Source: an uncultured Myxococcales bacterium (lineage in GTDB: Bacteria; Myxococcota_A; UBA9042). Taken from it: a stretch of DNA of 64,000 bases. Location: contig CAIYBN010000007.1 in assembly GCA_903924465.1 (NCBI GenBank), forward strand, positions 1 through 64,000. Reading direction: 5' to 3'. Position 1 is the stretch's first letter. Every line of letters starts with the position of its first letter. A program made the translations under genes and the position numbers. This document shows, piece by piece, positions 40,166 through 49,181 of this stretch. The notes under the pieces were generated by a model, which was given only the letters and a program-made list of their open reading frames with translations, ran no database searches and was not told where the DNA came from.

Positions 40166-40921
40166 ATGAAGATCCTGGTCTCTGCCAAGCGCGTCAGTGA
40201 CCCCAATGCCAAACTCGCCATCGCCAAAGATGGCAAGTGGATTGAGGGCGACGTCGAGTACATTCTCAACCCCTTTTGCGAGAACGCGATCGAGTGCGCG
40301 TTGCAGATCGCCGAAGCGAACGACGGTACGGAAACCGTGGCGATCGGCATCGGCGACGACGAGACCGCGCGTTTCATTCGCCAAGGTGCGTTGGCCCGTG
40401 GCATCGATCGCGGCATCCTGGTGAGCGCGGACGAAGAGGCGATTGATTCGGACCTCATCGCGCGCATCTACATGGGCGTTGTGCATCGCGAAAATCCCGA
40501 CATCGTGCTGCTGGGCAAGCAGGCGATCGACGGTGATTCCAATCAGGTCGGTCAGTTGTTGGCGGAATACCTGGGCTGGCCGCAGGCGACGTTCGCGTCG
40601 AAGGTGGAAGTGTCGGGCGGCAAGGCGATCGTCACGCGTGAAGTGGACGGCGGCCTGGAAACGCTGGAAGTCACGCTGCCCGCGGTTATCACCGCGGATT
40701 TGCGCCTCAACGAGCCGCGCTTTGCGTCGCTGGCCGGCATCATGAAGGCCAAGAAGAAGCCGTTTGACGAGCTGGAAATCGACGATCTCGACCTGGAAGA
40801 CACCGACACGAAAGTGCAGGTCGTCGGCCTGTCGACGCCGTCGGGCCGCAAGGCCGGCGTCATCGTCAAGGATGTGGAAGAGCTGGTGCAAAAGCTGCGT
40901 TCGGAAGCGCGCGCTATCTAA
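40166..40921 (+). CDS. etfB: Electron transfer flavoprotein beta subunit
   Basis: The 251-residue small subunit forms the FAD/AMP-binding heterodimer with EtfA, carrying electrons from acyl-CoA and other dehydrogenases to the quinone pool via ETF dehydrogenase. The N-terminus KILVSAKRVSDPNAK, NPFCENAIECALQIAE, the AMP site LLGKQAIDGDSNQVGQLLAEYLGWPQ and the C-terminal signature near ADLRLNEPRFASLAGIMKAKKKP are all present. The length is normal. ATG 40166 has GAGGAG upstream. etfA follows after 30 bp. Confidence 0.95.
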   Translation: MKILVSAKRVSDPNAKLAIAKDGKWIEGDVEYILNPFCENAIECALQIAEANDGTETVAIGIGDDETARFIRQGALARGIDRGILVSADEEAIDSDLIARIYMGVVHRENPDIVLLGKQAIDGDSNQVGQLLAEYLGWPQATFASKVEVSGGKAIVTREVDGGLETLEVTLPAVITADLRLNEPRFASLAGIMKAKKKPFDELEIDDLDLEDTDTKVQVVGLSTPSGRKAGVIVKDVEELVQKLRSEARAI

Positions 40922-40951
40922 GCAAACTACCAACGGAAAACGAGGCAAATC

Positions 40952-41917
40952 ATGAGCAAGGTGCTGATTCTGGCCGAACATGACAAGGGCGCACTCAAGA
41001 AAGTGACGCTCAACACGTTGGCCTTTGCGCGGCAGTACGTCGCGAAATTTGGTGGCAGCTACGACTTCGCGGTGCTCGGTCACAACGTGGCTGGCGTGGC
41101 GGAAGCGCTGCGGAGCTATGGCGCGGGCGTCGTTCATCTGGTCGATCACGCGGATCTGGCGCATCCCATCGCTTCGGCTTGGGCCAAGGTGCTGGCGGAT
41201 CTGGCGAAGTCGATTGGCGCCGACATCGTGGTGGGTCCGGCTTCGACAACGGGCAAGGACGTGCTGCCGCGCGTTGCGGTGCGTCTCGGCGCGGGCATGG
41301 CGAGTGAAATCGTCAGCCTGACCGACGGTGGCGCATTCCGTCGGCCGATGTGGGCCGGCAACCTGATGGGTGACGTCAAAATCACCACGGCCAACAAGGT
41401 CATTTCCGTGCGCGCCTCGGCATTTGATGCCGCGGAAGCGACTGGCGGTCAGAGCCCGGTCACGGCGTTCGCCAGCGATGCCGGCTTGGCGACCGCGCGC
41501 GTGAAGTTCGTGTCGTTCGACGGCGTGCAATCGACGCGGCCAGACCTGACCGAAGCGGCTGTCGTCGTGGCAGGTGGTCGTGGCCTGAAGGACAAGTTCG
41601 GCGCGGTGACGGAGCCTTTGGCGGACGTCCTCGGTGCGGCGATCGGCGCGTCGCGCGCAGCGGTGGACGACGGCTTTGCGCCGAATGACTACCAGATCGG
41701 CCAGACCGGCAAGGTGGTGGCACCGCAGCTGTACTTCGCGATCGCGATTTCCGGCGCCGTGCAGCACCTGGCGGGCATGAAGAACTCGAAGGTCATCGTC
41801 GCGATCAACAAGAATCCCGACGAGCCGATCTTCAAGGTCGCGGACTACGGTCTGGTGGCGGATGCGTTCGTCGCTGTGCCGGAGTTGACGGCGCAGATCA
41901 AGACGCTGCGGGGCTGA
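40952..41917 (+). CDS. etfA: Electron transfer flavoprotein alpha subunit
   Basis: The 321-residue subunit binds FAD in its C-terminal half, seen in [40 protein letters not shown], followed by [22 protein letters not shown]. The N-terminal half matches the ETF alpha/beta fold. It forms the soluble heterodimer with the upstream gene product. ATG 40952 has GAGG upstream. No acyl-CoA dehydrogenase or ETF dehydrogenase is encoded in this window. mnmE starts 84 bp downstream. Confidence 0.95.
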   Translation: MSKVLILAEHDKGALKKVTLNTLAFARQYVAKFGGSYDFAVLGHNVAGVAEALRSYGAGVVHLVDHADLAHPIASAWAKVLADLAKSIGADIVVGPASTTGKDVLPRVAVRLGAGMASEIVSLTDGGAFRRPMWAGNLMGDVKITTANKVISVRASAFDAAEATGGQSPVTAFASDAGLATARVKFVSFDGVQSTRPDLTEAAVVVAGGRGLKDKFGAVTEPLADVLGAAIGASRAAVDDGFAPNDYQIGQTGKVVAPQLYFAIAISGAVQHLAGMKNSKVIVAINKNPDEPIFKVADYGLVADAFVAVPELTAQIKTLRG

Positions 41918-42001
41918 TTGCCCAAGCAGTTTGAGGTGTTGGGTGCAGGGGCGGGTGAACAACTCGCCCCTGCGTCTTTGGCGCGACGCGGGCGGGCGGT
42001 C

Positions 42002-43336
42002 ATGGACACGATTGTCGCTTCTGCCACCGCACCGGTGCCCGCGGGCCTTGCCGTCGTGCGTTTGTCCGGTCCACAGGCGCATGCGATCGCGTTGTCGCTC
42101 GCCCGTTTGCCGCACCTGCCTCACGCCCGGATGCGGCTGTGCGCGCTGCAAGCCGGCGACGCGCTGATCGACCGCGGCTACGTCGTGGCCTTTCACGCGC
42201 CGCGTTCGTTTACCGGCGAGGACATCGCGGAATTTCAGGTGCATGGCTCGCTCGCGGTCGTCGATCGCCTCATCGTGGCGTGCGTCGATCTCGGTGCGCG
42301 TCTGGCCCGTGCCGGTGAATTCAGTCAGCGTGCCTATGAGAACGGCAAGCTCGATCTGCTGCAGGTCGAAGCGCTCGGTGATTTGATCGGTGCCCGCGCC
42401 GAGTCCTCGCGGCAAGCTGCGCTGCAGGCCCTGGACGGCGTGCTGTCCCAAGCGCTGGCGGAATTGCGCGGGCCGCTACTGCGCGTCATCGCGGAGGTGG
42501 AAGCGCGCATCGACTTTGCCGCGGAACCGCATCTGGCCGAGGTCGATCGCCAAGCGTTGCACCAGACCTTACACGCGCTGGCCGACCGTCTGCGCGAACT
42601 TTTGGGAACCGCGGTCGCGGGACGGATTCGGTTGCACGGCGCGCGGGTCGTTCTCTACGGCGCGCCGAACGCGGGAAAATCTACGCTCTTCAATGCCCTG
42701 TGCGGTGCGGATCGGGCGCTCGTGGATGCGCGGCCGGGAACGACGCGCGACACGGTGGAAGTGCAGACGGCGCCCGACGGGGTGCTCGTGACCTGGATCG
42801 ACACGGCGGGCGTGCGGGACGCCGAGGATCCGGTCGAACGCGCGGGACGGCGGCGCGCCGAGACTGAGGCGCTGCACGCCGATGTGGTGATTTGGCTGGA
42901 GGATCAGTCCAAGCCATTTTCGGGTTTGCAGCCACCCCATTCCGATGCGGCGGTGCTGCGGGTGCTGAACAAGACGGACTTGCCGGCGGATCCGGATTGG
43001 CAGCAGCACGCCGATTGGCGCGGCGCTCTCGCGGTTTGTGCGCAACGCGATCGCGATATCCAGCCGCTGCGGGCCGCCGTGGTCGCGGCCGTTCGGCAGT
43101 CCGCTGCGGGTGCTTTGGGCCGCGTGGCGTTGACGCGACAGCGCCACATCGCGGCTGTGCAGACCGCATTGCAGGCCTTGGACCGCGCCGACCTGGCGAT
43201 TCAGCAACGTTTTCCGCTGGAACTGCTTGCTGCCGACTTGCGCGACGCCGCGCTGGCCTTGGATGAGCTGACGGGCGCGATCGTGCCGGATGATGTGCTG
43301 GCCGCGATCTTTTCCCAGTTCTGCATCGGCAAATGA
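42002..43336 (+). CDS. mnmE: tRNA modification GTPase MnmE
   Basis: The 444-residue protein, with MnmG, builds the 5-carboxymethylaminomethyl group on U34 of certain tRNAs. The tetrahydrofolate-binding N-domain (TIVASATAPVPAGLAVVRLSG), helical domain and inserted G-domain are recognisable. The G-domain has G1 GAPNAGKST, G2 GTTRD, G3 DTAG and G4 NKTD. The protein ends in the invariant FCIGK carrying the catalytic cysteine. The G-domain is a little short compared with E. coli. ATG 42002 gives the normal N-terminus. Confidence 0.95.
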   Translation: MDTIVASATAPVPAGLAVVRLSGPQAHAIALSLARLPHLPHARMRLCALQAGDALIDRGYVVAFHAPRSFTGEDIAEFQVHGSLAVVDRLIVACVDLGARLARAGEFSQRAYENGKLDLLQVEALGDLIGARAESSRQAALQALDGVLSQALAELRGPLLRVIAEVEARIDFAAEPHLAEVDRQALHQTLHALADRLRELLGTAVAGRIRLHGARVVLYGAPNAGKSTLFNALCGADRALVDARPGTTRDTVEVQTAPDGVLVTWIDTAGVRDAEDPVERAGRRRAETEALHADVVIWLEDQSKPFSGLQPPHSDAAVLRVLNKTDLPADPDWQQHADWRGALAVCAQRDRDIQPLRAAVVAAVRQSAAGALGRVALTRQRHIAAVQTALQALDRADLAIQQRFPLELLAADLRDAALALDELTGAIVPDDVLAAIFSQFCIGK

Positions 43337-43366
43337 CGGGAAACGTGAAAGCTTGCGGAAGATCGC

Positions 43367-43372
43367 TATACT
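43367..43372 (+). promoter_or_regulatory. Possible -10 element for the downstream lipoprotein genes
   Basis: TATACT lies 31 bp before the ATG at 43403, at the end of the short mnmE spacer. No good -35 element is found at the right distance, so it may need an activator or be chance. Confidence 0.3.
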
Positions 43373-43402
43373 GGCCTTGGGCCTTGTGACCCGGGAGCGT
43401 CC

Positions 43403-43834
43403 ATGACCATCCACAATGACTGGGTCACCGCGTGTTCCACCGCGCTGGTCGACCGCCTGACCAACCGCGTGTCGCTGATCCACGTGCTGGAGCAGGTACA
43501 AGTGCCGCGCTTGCCGGCGATCGTCCCGGCTTTTCACATTGTCGCGCTGTGGCACAACACGGTGGACATGGCCGTGGATGGTCGGCTGCGCATCGAGGTG
43601 GAGGAAACCAGCGGCGAATCGTCGTCGGTGTTGTCCGAGGAAACCGTCACGTTTGCCGGACGCATCAGCCATCGGACGATTTGCATTGTCCACGCGATGA
43701 CCGTGCTGCGTCCGGGCGCCTATCGCATCGTGGCGCGCCTTCAGGTGCCGGGTTCGGACGCGTGGAAGGAGGGCGCTTCGCATCCATTCCAGGTGCAGAT
43801 TGCCCAGGCTCCGCATGAATCGGCGCAGGCGTGA
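43403..43834 (+). CDS. Hypothetical protein, DUF6941-like
   Basis: The 143-residue protein has no signal peptide or membrane helix. It is a compact alpha/beta protein; the N-terminal VTACSTALVDRLTNRVSLIHVLEQV and the later GAYRIVARLQVPGSDAWKE are reminiscent of small cytosolic DUF6941 proteins found in many Deltaproteobacteria, an assignment from memory and not certain. ATG 43403 has GGGAG upstream. The next gene starts 3 nt past its stop, so both are probably co-transcribed. Confidence 0.55.
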   Translation: MTIHNDWVTACSTALVDRLTNRVSLIHVLEQVQVPRLPAIVPAFHIVALWHNTVDMAVDGRLRIEVEETSGESSSVLSEETVTFAGRISHRTICIVHAMTVLRPGAYRIVARLQVPGSDAWKEGASHPFQVQIAQAPHESAQA

Positions 43835-43837
43835 GCC

Positions 43838-46800
43838 ATGACGGCCAGGCAGGCGGCAGTTCAACGCGCGCTGTTTGCCCTGTGCGCTCTCTTGCTCCTC
43901 GCTTGCGGTGATGGCATCGCGGAATCGAACGGTGCCGATGCAACCGTCGGCGCGGATAGCGTGGCCGATGCCGTCGATGTGCCCGACACGGCGCACGATC
44001 AGGCCGATGGTTGGCCAGTCGAGATCAAAGACGTCGCTGGCGACGCGGATGGAGCCAGCGAGGTTCTGACTCCGGATGCAACGGCAGCGGATTGGGTCGA
44101 TGCGGAAGACGCCGTCGATGCGGCGTCAGACACGTGGATCGCGGATGCCGTTGACGTGACGTCCACCGACGCGCCGACGCCGGCCGATGCGGGCCAAGAC
44201 GCAGACACGGCTGATGTCGTGGACGCCGTTGGCGACACCGCTGACGCGGCCGTCGATGCCCTCGATCCAACGTGTCCCTACGATCCGGCGTCGTATTGCC
44301 TGCACTGGGGCGTCTGCAAAGGTGGAAAGATCACCGTGGACTGCACATCTGGCGAGCCGCTGTGCAACTACAGCGCCGTGATTGGCTATGAACTCATTGA
44401 GAAATCGTGCGACGGCCTCGACAACGATTGCAACAATTTGATCGACGACAGCCTGAAGGTTCCGCTGGCATCGAAGCAGGGCGGTCTCTGTCAGGGACTG
44501 ATGAAGACGTGTCAGGGCAAGCAGGGCTGGCAGGATCCGAACTTCCTGGTGTTGCCGTTGTACCAGTCGGTCGAAACCGCGTGTGACGGCCAGGACAACG
44601 ATTGCGACGGCCTGACGGACGTGTTTCAGTCGGAAAAGAAACTCGTCGGATTCAAAGGCATTTGCGCGGATGCCAGCTACATCTGCGACGGCGCAAACGG
44701 CTGGCAGTTGCCCGACATCACGACTTTGCCATTTTGGGAGCCGGTCGAAACGATGTGCGACGGCTTGGACAACGATTGCGACGGCCTGACCGACGAGGAC
44801 ATGGACACGGCGAATTTCCTGGGATCCGGCGTGGAGGTCAACAACCAGGGCGTGTGCAATGGCGCGCCGATCCGCTGCCTGCAAGGTATCTGGAGCCAGC
44901 CGGATTACGGCAAGCAGCCGGGCTTTGAAATGCCCGAATCCAGTTGCGATGGCTTGGACAACGACTGCAACGGCTTGACCGACGAACTCACGCCAGCGCT
45001 GGCGTCGAAGCAAGCGGGCGTCTGCGCGGGTCAAGAGCTGGTCTGCAGCGGCCAAATTGGCTGGCAGGACCCGGACTGGACGCTGCTGCCTGGCTACGCG
45101 ACCAACGCGGAGTGGCAATGTGACGGCTTGGACAACGACTGTGACGGACTGACGGATGAAGACGCGGCGTGTCCGCAGTGGCAAGTCGGCGGACGCGGGC
45201 GTGGGGCGCTGGCGCTGAGTCCAGATGGCCAGCAACTGGCGTGGACAACCATGCAGGGTGTGCAAGTCGTGGATTGGCAGTCGCGCCTGGTGACGCGCAA
45301 CTGGTTTGGCCACGACTTTGCCGTCACGGCGGTGGCGTTCTCGGCGGATGGCACGCGCCTTGCGACGGTGGGCCAGACGGACGTGTTGCAGGTTTGGCCG
45401 TTAGCGGGGCCGGCGACGCCGACGGCCGGTGAGAAGCCGGTACTCGCGGTCGGCGGTCTGGGCACGACATTTGAAGCGGTGGTCTTCTCGCCCGACGGCG
45501 GTCAGGTGGCGGTCGGCGATTTGAGCGGCACGGTGCGGGTCTATGCGCTGTGGAGCGGGAAGCAGGTGGCGGCGTTGATTGGCCACAAGGCGGCGGTGGC
45601 GTGGTTGGCCGATGGCTCGGGTCAGAACGGGGTGCTGTTGACGGGTGACCAAAATGGCGTCGTCCGGCGCTGGCAGGTCGCCAGCCAGACGGGCCAACAA
45701 ATGGCCTTGATGCCAGGCGCGGTGCGGGCGATTGTCGCGATGCCTGGGACGACGCGGGTGCTGCTGATCGCGGACAGCCAGGCGACAGTCGTGGATGCGG
45801 CGAACGGCGAGCCGGAGGCGCAATTGCTGGGCGGTGCGTCGAACTGGGTGAGCGGCGCGCTGCGGCCCGATGGGGGTGGAGAAGCGCTGCTCGTCGAAAC
45901 GGACGGCACGGTGCGGCGCTTTGCCTTGCCCGCGCCTGCCGGGCTCTTCGTGGACGTGACCCCGACTCAAACGCTTGTGCCGCCTCCGGACGTTCAAGGT
46001 GACGCAGCGGTCAGTCTGGTTGCGCGGTCGGGCCACGTCGCGGTCGGTTTTGTCGCGCAAGGCCCGTGGCAGTTGGACCTCGCCGCGGCATCGTGGTCAC
46101 GGGCGACGACGCGCCACGCAGGTGCGGTCCATGACGTGGCGATCACCGGCGACTTGCTGCTTTCCGGTGGCGACGACACTGCGATCCGGCTCTGGCGCGC
46201 AGCCGATGGCGAATCCCTGACGGCGCTCTGGGGCCACCAAGGCGCCGTCCTGGCGATCCAGCCTCTGACGCAACTGCCGAACTTCCCGCCGGGGAGTCCA
46301 CTGGCGATTTTGCTGAGCAGCGGGCTGGGACTGGCGTCCGGCAGCGACGATTTCACCGTTCGTCTGTGGTCGGTGACGCCGACAGCCGGCGGCATCGGCG
46401 TCTTGACACCCAAAATCTTCGGCTTGGGCGGCCCATGGCCCGACGATCTGGCTTTGACCGCCGACGTTCCCGGAATCTGGGCCGCGGGCGGACCGACCTT
46501 GAGCAAAATCTCGACGGATCCCGCGAAGTTGGGTCAAAAGCTCAATGCCTATCCAACCAAGCTCGGCAATGTCATCGAACGCGTTGTGCCCAGTCCCGAT
46601 GGCCAATGGCTGGCGCTGGGCCTGAGCGGGGACGGCGCCGCGCTCAATGTTCACTACCGCATCATCGCGGCCAAGACGTTTGCTGTGCTCCACGAATGGT
46701 CGGGTATGCCAGCGCCCGTGCATGCGGTCGCGTGGTCGGGCGATGGCGCGCGCGTGGCGCTGGCGGGTCCCGATGGCGTGATCCAGATCGCAGAAGTGCA

Positions 46801-47107
46801 GTCGGGCGCGGTTGTGCAGCAGCTGTTTGGCCACACCGGCGCCATCACAGGACTGACGTGGTCCGTGGCCGGCCGGTTGTTGTCCACTTCCGAGGACGGG
46901 ACCGCCCGCGTCTGGGCCGCGCCGGTTGGCAAGGCGATGCAGCAGATCGCCGTGTTCAGCCGCCATTGCCCTGCGCCTTGTTCCGCCACAACTGGCGGCG
47001 AAATCTCCGTGCTCGGCGGCGTATGGCGTGACGCAGAAGCCCGCAATATCATCACTTTTGCCAGCGACGGCAGCCTGTTTGGCTGGAAAGGCCCGGCAGG
47101 CCCTTGA
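43838..47107 (+). CDS. Lipoprotein with MopE-type metal-binding repeats and WD40-like propeller
   Basis: This is a 1089-residue surface lipoprotein (lipobox LLLAC near residue 23). An Asp/Ala/Val-rich low-complexity linker runs to about residue 145. Five MopE-type units of the form C-D-G-x-D-N-D-C follow near residues 189, 247, 305, 368 and 426, each 55-65 residues apart. From about 445 to the end there are WD40-like repeats (for example GHDFAVTAVAFSADGTRLATVG and GHTGAITGLTWSVAGRLLSTS). MopE repeats bind copper in methanotrophs, and this family is very common in Myxococcota surface proteins. Copper binding here is inference. ATG 43838 follows the previous stop by 3 nt. Confidence 0.85.
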   Translation: MTARQAAVQRALFALCALLLLACGDGIAESNGADATVGADSVADAVDVPDTAHDQADGWPVEIKDVAGDADGASEVLTPDATAADWVDAEDAVDAASDTWIADAVDVTSTDAPTPADAGQDADTADVVDAVGDTADAAVDALDPTCPYDPASYCLHWGVCKGGKITVDCTSGEPLCNYSAVIGYELIEKSCDGLDNDCNNLIDDSLKVPLASKQGGLCQGLMKTCQGKQGWQDPNFLVLPLYQSVETACDGQDNDCDGLTDVFQSEKKLVGFKGICADASYICDGANGWQLPDITTLPFWEPVETMCDGLDNDCDGLTDEDMDTANFLGSGVEVNNQGVCNGAPIRCLQGIWSQPDYGKQPGFEMPESSCDGLDNDCNGLTDELTPALASKQAGVCAGQELVCSGQIGWQDPDWTLLPGYATNAEWQCDGLDNDCDGLTDEDAACPQWQVGGRGRGALALSPDGQQLAWTTMQGVQVVDWQSRLVTRNWFGHDFAVTAVAFSADGTRLATVGQTDVLQVWPLAGPATPTAGEKPVLAVGGLGTTFEAVVFSPDGGQVAVGDLSGTVRVYALWSGKQVAALIGHKAAVAWLADGSGQNGVLLTGDQNGVVRRWQVASQTGQQMALMPGAVRAIVAMPGTTRVLLIADSQATVVDAANGEPEAQLLGGASNWVSGALRPDGGGEALLVETDGTVRRFALPAPAGLFVDVTPTQTLVPPPDVQGDAAVSLVARSGHVAVGFVAQGPWQLDLAAASWSRATTRHAGAVHDVAITGDLLLSGGDDTAIRLWRAADGESLTALWGHQGAVLAIQPLTQLPNFPPGSPLAILLSSGLGLASGSDDFTVRLWSVTPTAGGIGVLTPKIFGLGGPWPDDLALTADVPGIWAAGGPTLSKISTDPAKLGQKLNAYPTKLGNVIERVVPSPDGQWLALGLSGDGAALNVHYRIIAAKTFAVLHEWSGMPAPVHAVAWSGDGARVALAGPDGVIQIAEVQSGAVVQQLFGHTGAITGLTWSVAGRLLSTSEDGTARVWAAPVGKAMQQIAVFSRHCPAPCSATTGGEISVLGGVWRDAEARNIITFASDGSLFGWKGPAGP

Positions 47108-47151
47108 AGCGCCGGCCCGCGAGTTGCACACTCCACACCGAGAGGTCCGCC

Positions 47152-47832
47152 ATGATGCGTTTGTTCGCCCTGTGTCTTGCACTTTCCTTGGCCACCGCGT
47201 GCACGCCCCACGCACGCGCGCCGCTGTCCGATCTGACGACGGCCCACGAATGGGACGCGCCCGACCGCGACGAGTGGCAAATGCCCCACGCGATTGTCCA
47301 GGCGCTGGAGATCAAGCCGGGGATGAAGGTGGTCGATCTCGGCGCCGGTACGGGCTACATGCTGCCGTTCCTGTCGGAAGCCGTGGGTCCGGAAGGCAAA
47401 GTGTACGCGGTGGAAATCCAGAAGGACTTTGCGACGATGCTGCGCTTTCGGACGCACCACGAGCAGCTCGCCAACGTGGAAGTCATCGAGGATACGGCGA
47501 TTTCCATGACTTTGACCGAAAAAGTCGATCGCGTCCTGCTGCTCAATACCTACCGGCAGCTGGAACAGCCGATTGCGATGATGAAAGCGGTGCGCGCGGC
47601 GCTGAATCCCGGTGGGCTCGTGGTGATCGTGGACGTGCGTCCGGATCCGCGGGTGGAAGGCCCGCCGCCGGAGCAGCGTCTGTCGCCGAATACCGTGGAG
47701 GCGGAAGCGCGCGGGGCGGGTCTGACGGTCATCGCGGATTCGACGCACCTGCCGCGCGACTATCTGCTCGTGCTGGCTGATGCCGAGGAAGCGGCGAAAT
47801 TGCCGCCTTCCGCGACGCCGACGCAGCCGTAG
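47152..47832 (+). CDS. SAM-dependent methyltransferase with a lipoprotein signal
   Basis: The 226-residue protein starts with MMRLFALCLALSLATACTP, a lipoprotein signal with lipobox ATAC. A class I methyltransferase follows: VVDLGAGTGYMLPFL (motif I), YAVEIQ (motif II), later LNPGGLVVIVDV. It belongs to the group of predicted exported methyltransferases (COG4798-like). SAM outside the cytoplasm is not known, so the role is unclear; the signal may also be mis-read. Start ATG 47152 (or 47155) is chosen because AGAGG lies 6 nt upstream. It follows the MopE/WD40 gene by 44 bp. Confidence 0.8.
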   Translation: MMRLFALCLALSLATACTPHARAPLSDLTTAHEWDAPDRDEWQMPHAIVQALEIKPGMKVVDLGAGTGYMLPFLSEAVGPEGKVYAVEIQKDFATMLRFRTHHEQLANVEVIEDTAISMTLTEKVDRVLLLNTYRQLEQPIAMMKAVRAALNPGGLVVIVDVRPDPRVEGPPPEQRLSPNTVEAEARGAGLTVIADSTHLPRDYLLVLADAEEAAKLPPSATPTQP

Positions 47833-47842
47833 GATGATCCTC

Positions 47843-48508
47843 ATGCGCCTGTTGTTACTCACGATGATGACGGTCAGCCTGCTCGGCTGCGGTGCGACTT
47901 CGACAAGCAGCACCGACGCCTCCGCCGACGCGATCCCTGGCGACGGGGCAGACGACACCGCGGCTTTGGGCAGCGACGCGACGAGCACCGATGCCATCGG
48001 AACCGACACCGCAAGCGCGGAGGTGACAGGCACGGACGCTGTCGTCGCCGAGACGATCACCAGCGATTCGCCGTGGACGGGCACCTTGTTTGTCAACGAG
48101 ATCCAAGCCGGCGGCACCAAGAAGAACCTGACTGTGGCGACCGACGGCGACTGGTTTGAGCTGTACAACGTCGGCGCCAAGGATCTCGACTTGAGCGCGT
48201 GCAAGGTCGGCGGACTGACCAATGGCCTCGCCGGCGCCAATCCGCTGCCCACCGGCACCTCCATCGCCGCGGGCGGCTTTCTGGTCGTCTACTACAACCA
48301 CGTCAACCTCGGCGTGCCGGTCATCAACGCGGGCATCAAGAGCGATGGCAGCATGGCGATCTGGGATACCGGCGGCCTGTTGGTCGATTCCATCGACTGG
48401 AACGAAGGCGCCAGCCCGGCAGGATCCACCTACGACCGCACGCCCGACGGCAGCGCGACGTGGAAAACCGTTTCGCCGCCCACGCCTGGACAGCCCAACA
48501 GCAAATAG
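47843..48508 (+). CDS. Lipoprotein with lamin-tail domain
   Basis: The 221-residue lipoprotein has signal MRLLLLTMMTVSLLGC and an Asp/Thr/Ala/Ser-rich linker (about 17-75). A C-terminal lamin-tail (LTD) domain follows: LFVNEIQAGGTKKN, DWFELYNVG, DLDLSACKVGG, and later LLVDSIDWNEGA. Lamin-tail domains in bacteria are extracellular beta-sandwich modules, often on secreted nucleases or surface proteins. No catalytic domain is fused here. ATG 47843 has AGGA 8 nt upstream; ATG 47834 is an alternative. It is one of a row of surface lipoproteins. Confidence 0.8.
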   Translation: MRLLLLTMMTVSLLGCGATSTSSTDASADAIPGDGADDTAALGSDATSTDAIGTDTASAEVTGTDAVVAETITSDSPWTGTLFVNEIQAGGTKKNLTVATDGDWFELYNVGAKDLDLSACKVGGLTNGLAGANPLPTGTSIAAGGFLVVYYNHVNLGVPVINAGIKSDGSMAIWDTGGLLVDSIDWNEGASPAGSTYDRTPDGSATWKTVSPPTPGQPNSK

Positions 48509-48515
48509 GTCGCAC

Positions 48516-49178
48516 ATGCATCCGATTCTCATCGCACCGTCCATTTTGTCAGCCGATTTTGCCCACTTGGCCGATGAAGCGGCATCCGTCGCAGCGGCCG
48601 GCGCTGATCTGCTGCACGTGGATGTGATGGATGGCCATTTTGTGCCCAACTTGACGATCGGCGCGCCCGTCGCGGGATGGCTCAAGAAGAACACGCAGTT
48701 GCCGCTCGATTGCCACCTGATGGTGGAGAATCCTGACCTGTTGCTTGCGGATTTTGCCCAAGCCGGCACGACTTGGCTGTCCGTCCACGTCGAGGCTTGC
48801 CGGCATCTGCACCGCACCGTGCAAAATATCCGCGCGCTCGGCATGAAGCCGGGCGTCGCGCTCAATCCCCACACGCCGTTCGCGGCGATCGAGCCGATCT
48901 TGCCTGAAGTCGATTTTGTCCTCGTGATGAGCGTCAATCCCGGCTTCGGTGGTCAGAGCTTCATCAGCCACGTGTTGGAAAAGGTTCGCCACATCGACGC
49001 TTGGCGAAAGGTCCACAAACCAGGGCTGTTCATCGAAATCGATGGCGGGATCCACAACGGCACCATCGCGGCCGCACGGCACGCCGGCGTCGACTGGTTC
49101 GTCGCGGGATCGGCGGTCTTTGGCCAGCGCGACCGCTTGGCGGCAATCGCTGGTTTGCGCGCGGCGGCGATCGCCTAG
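48516..49178 (+). CDS. rpe: Ribulose-phosphate 3-epimerase
   Basis: The 220-residue TIM-barrel interconverts ribulose 5-phosphate and xylulose 5-phosphate in the pentose phosphate pathway. Family motifs are IAPSILSADFAHL, HVDVMDGHFVPN (catalytic Asp), DCHLMVENPD, MSVNPGFGGQ and EIDGGI. ATG 48516 with AGGT upstream gives the standard N-terminus. It follows the lamin-tail lipoprotein by 7 nt and converges on the ZIP-permease gene, with only 3 bp between stops. Confidence 0.96.
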   Translation: MHPILIAPSILSADFAHLADEAASVAAAGADLLHVDVMDGHFVPNLTIGAPVAGWLKKNTQLPLDCHLMVENPDLLLADFAQAGTTWLSVHVEACRHLHRTVQNIRALGMKPGVALNPHTPFAAIEPILPEVDFVLVMSVNPGFGGQSFISHVLEKVRHIDAWRKVHKPGLFIEIDGGIHNGTIAAARHAGVDWFVAGSAVFGQRDRLAAIAGLRAAAIA

Positions 49179-49181
49179 CGG

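Noticed and set aside
42003-42100. Alternative mnmE start at 41918
   Set aside because: It would add residues not found in the family, and the upstream codons directly follow the etfA stop.
40142-42451. 769-residue minus-strand open frame across etfBA and mnmE
   Set aside because: It is antisense to three well-identified genes; a GC-skew artefact.
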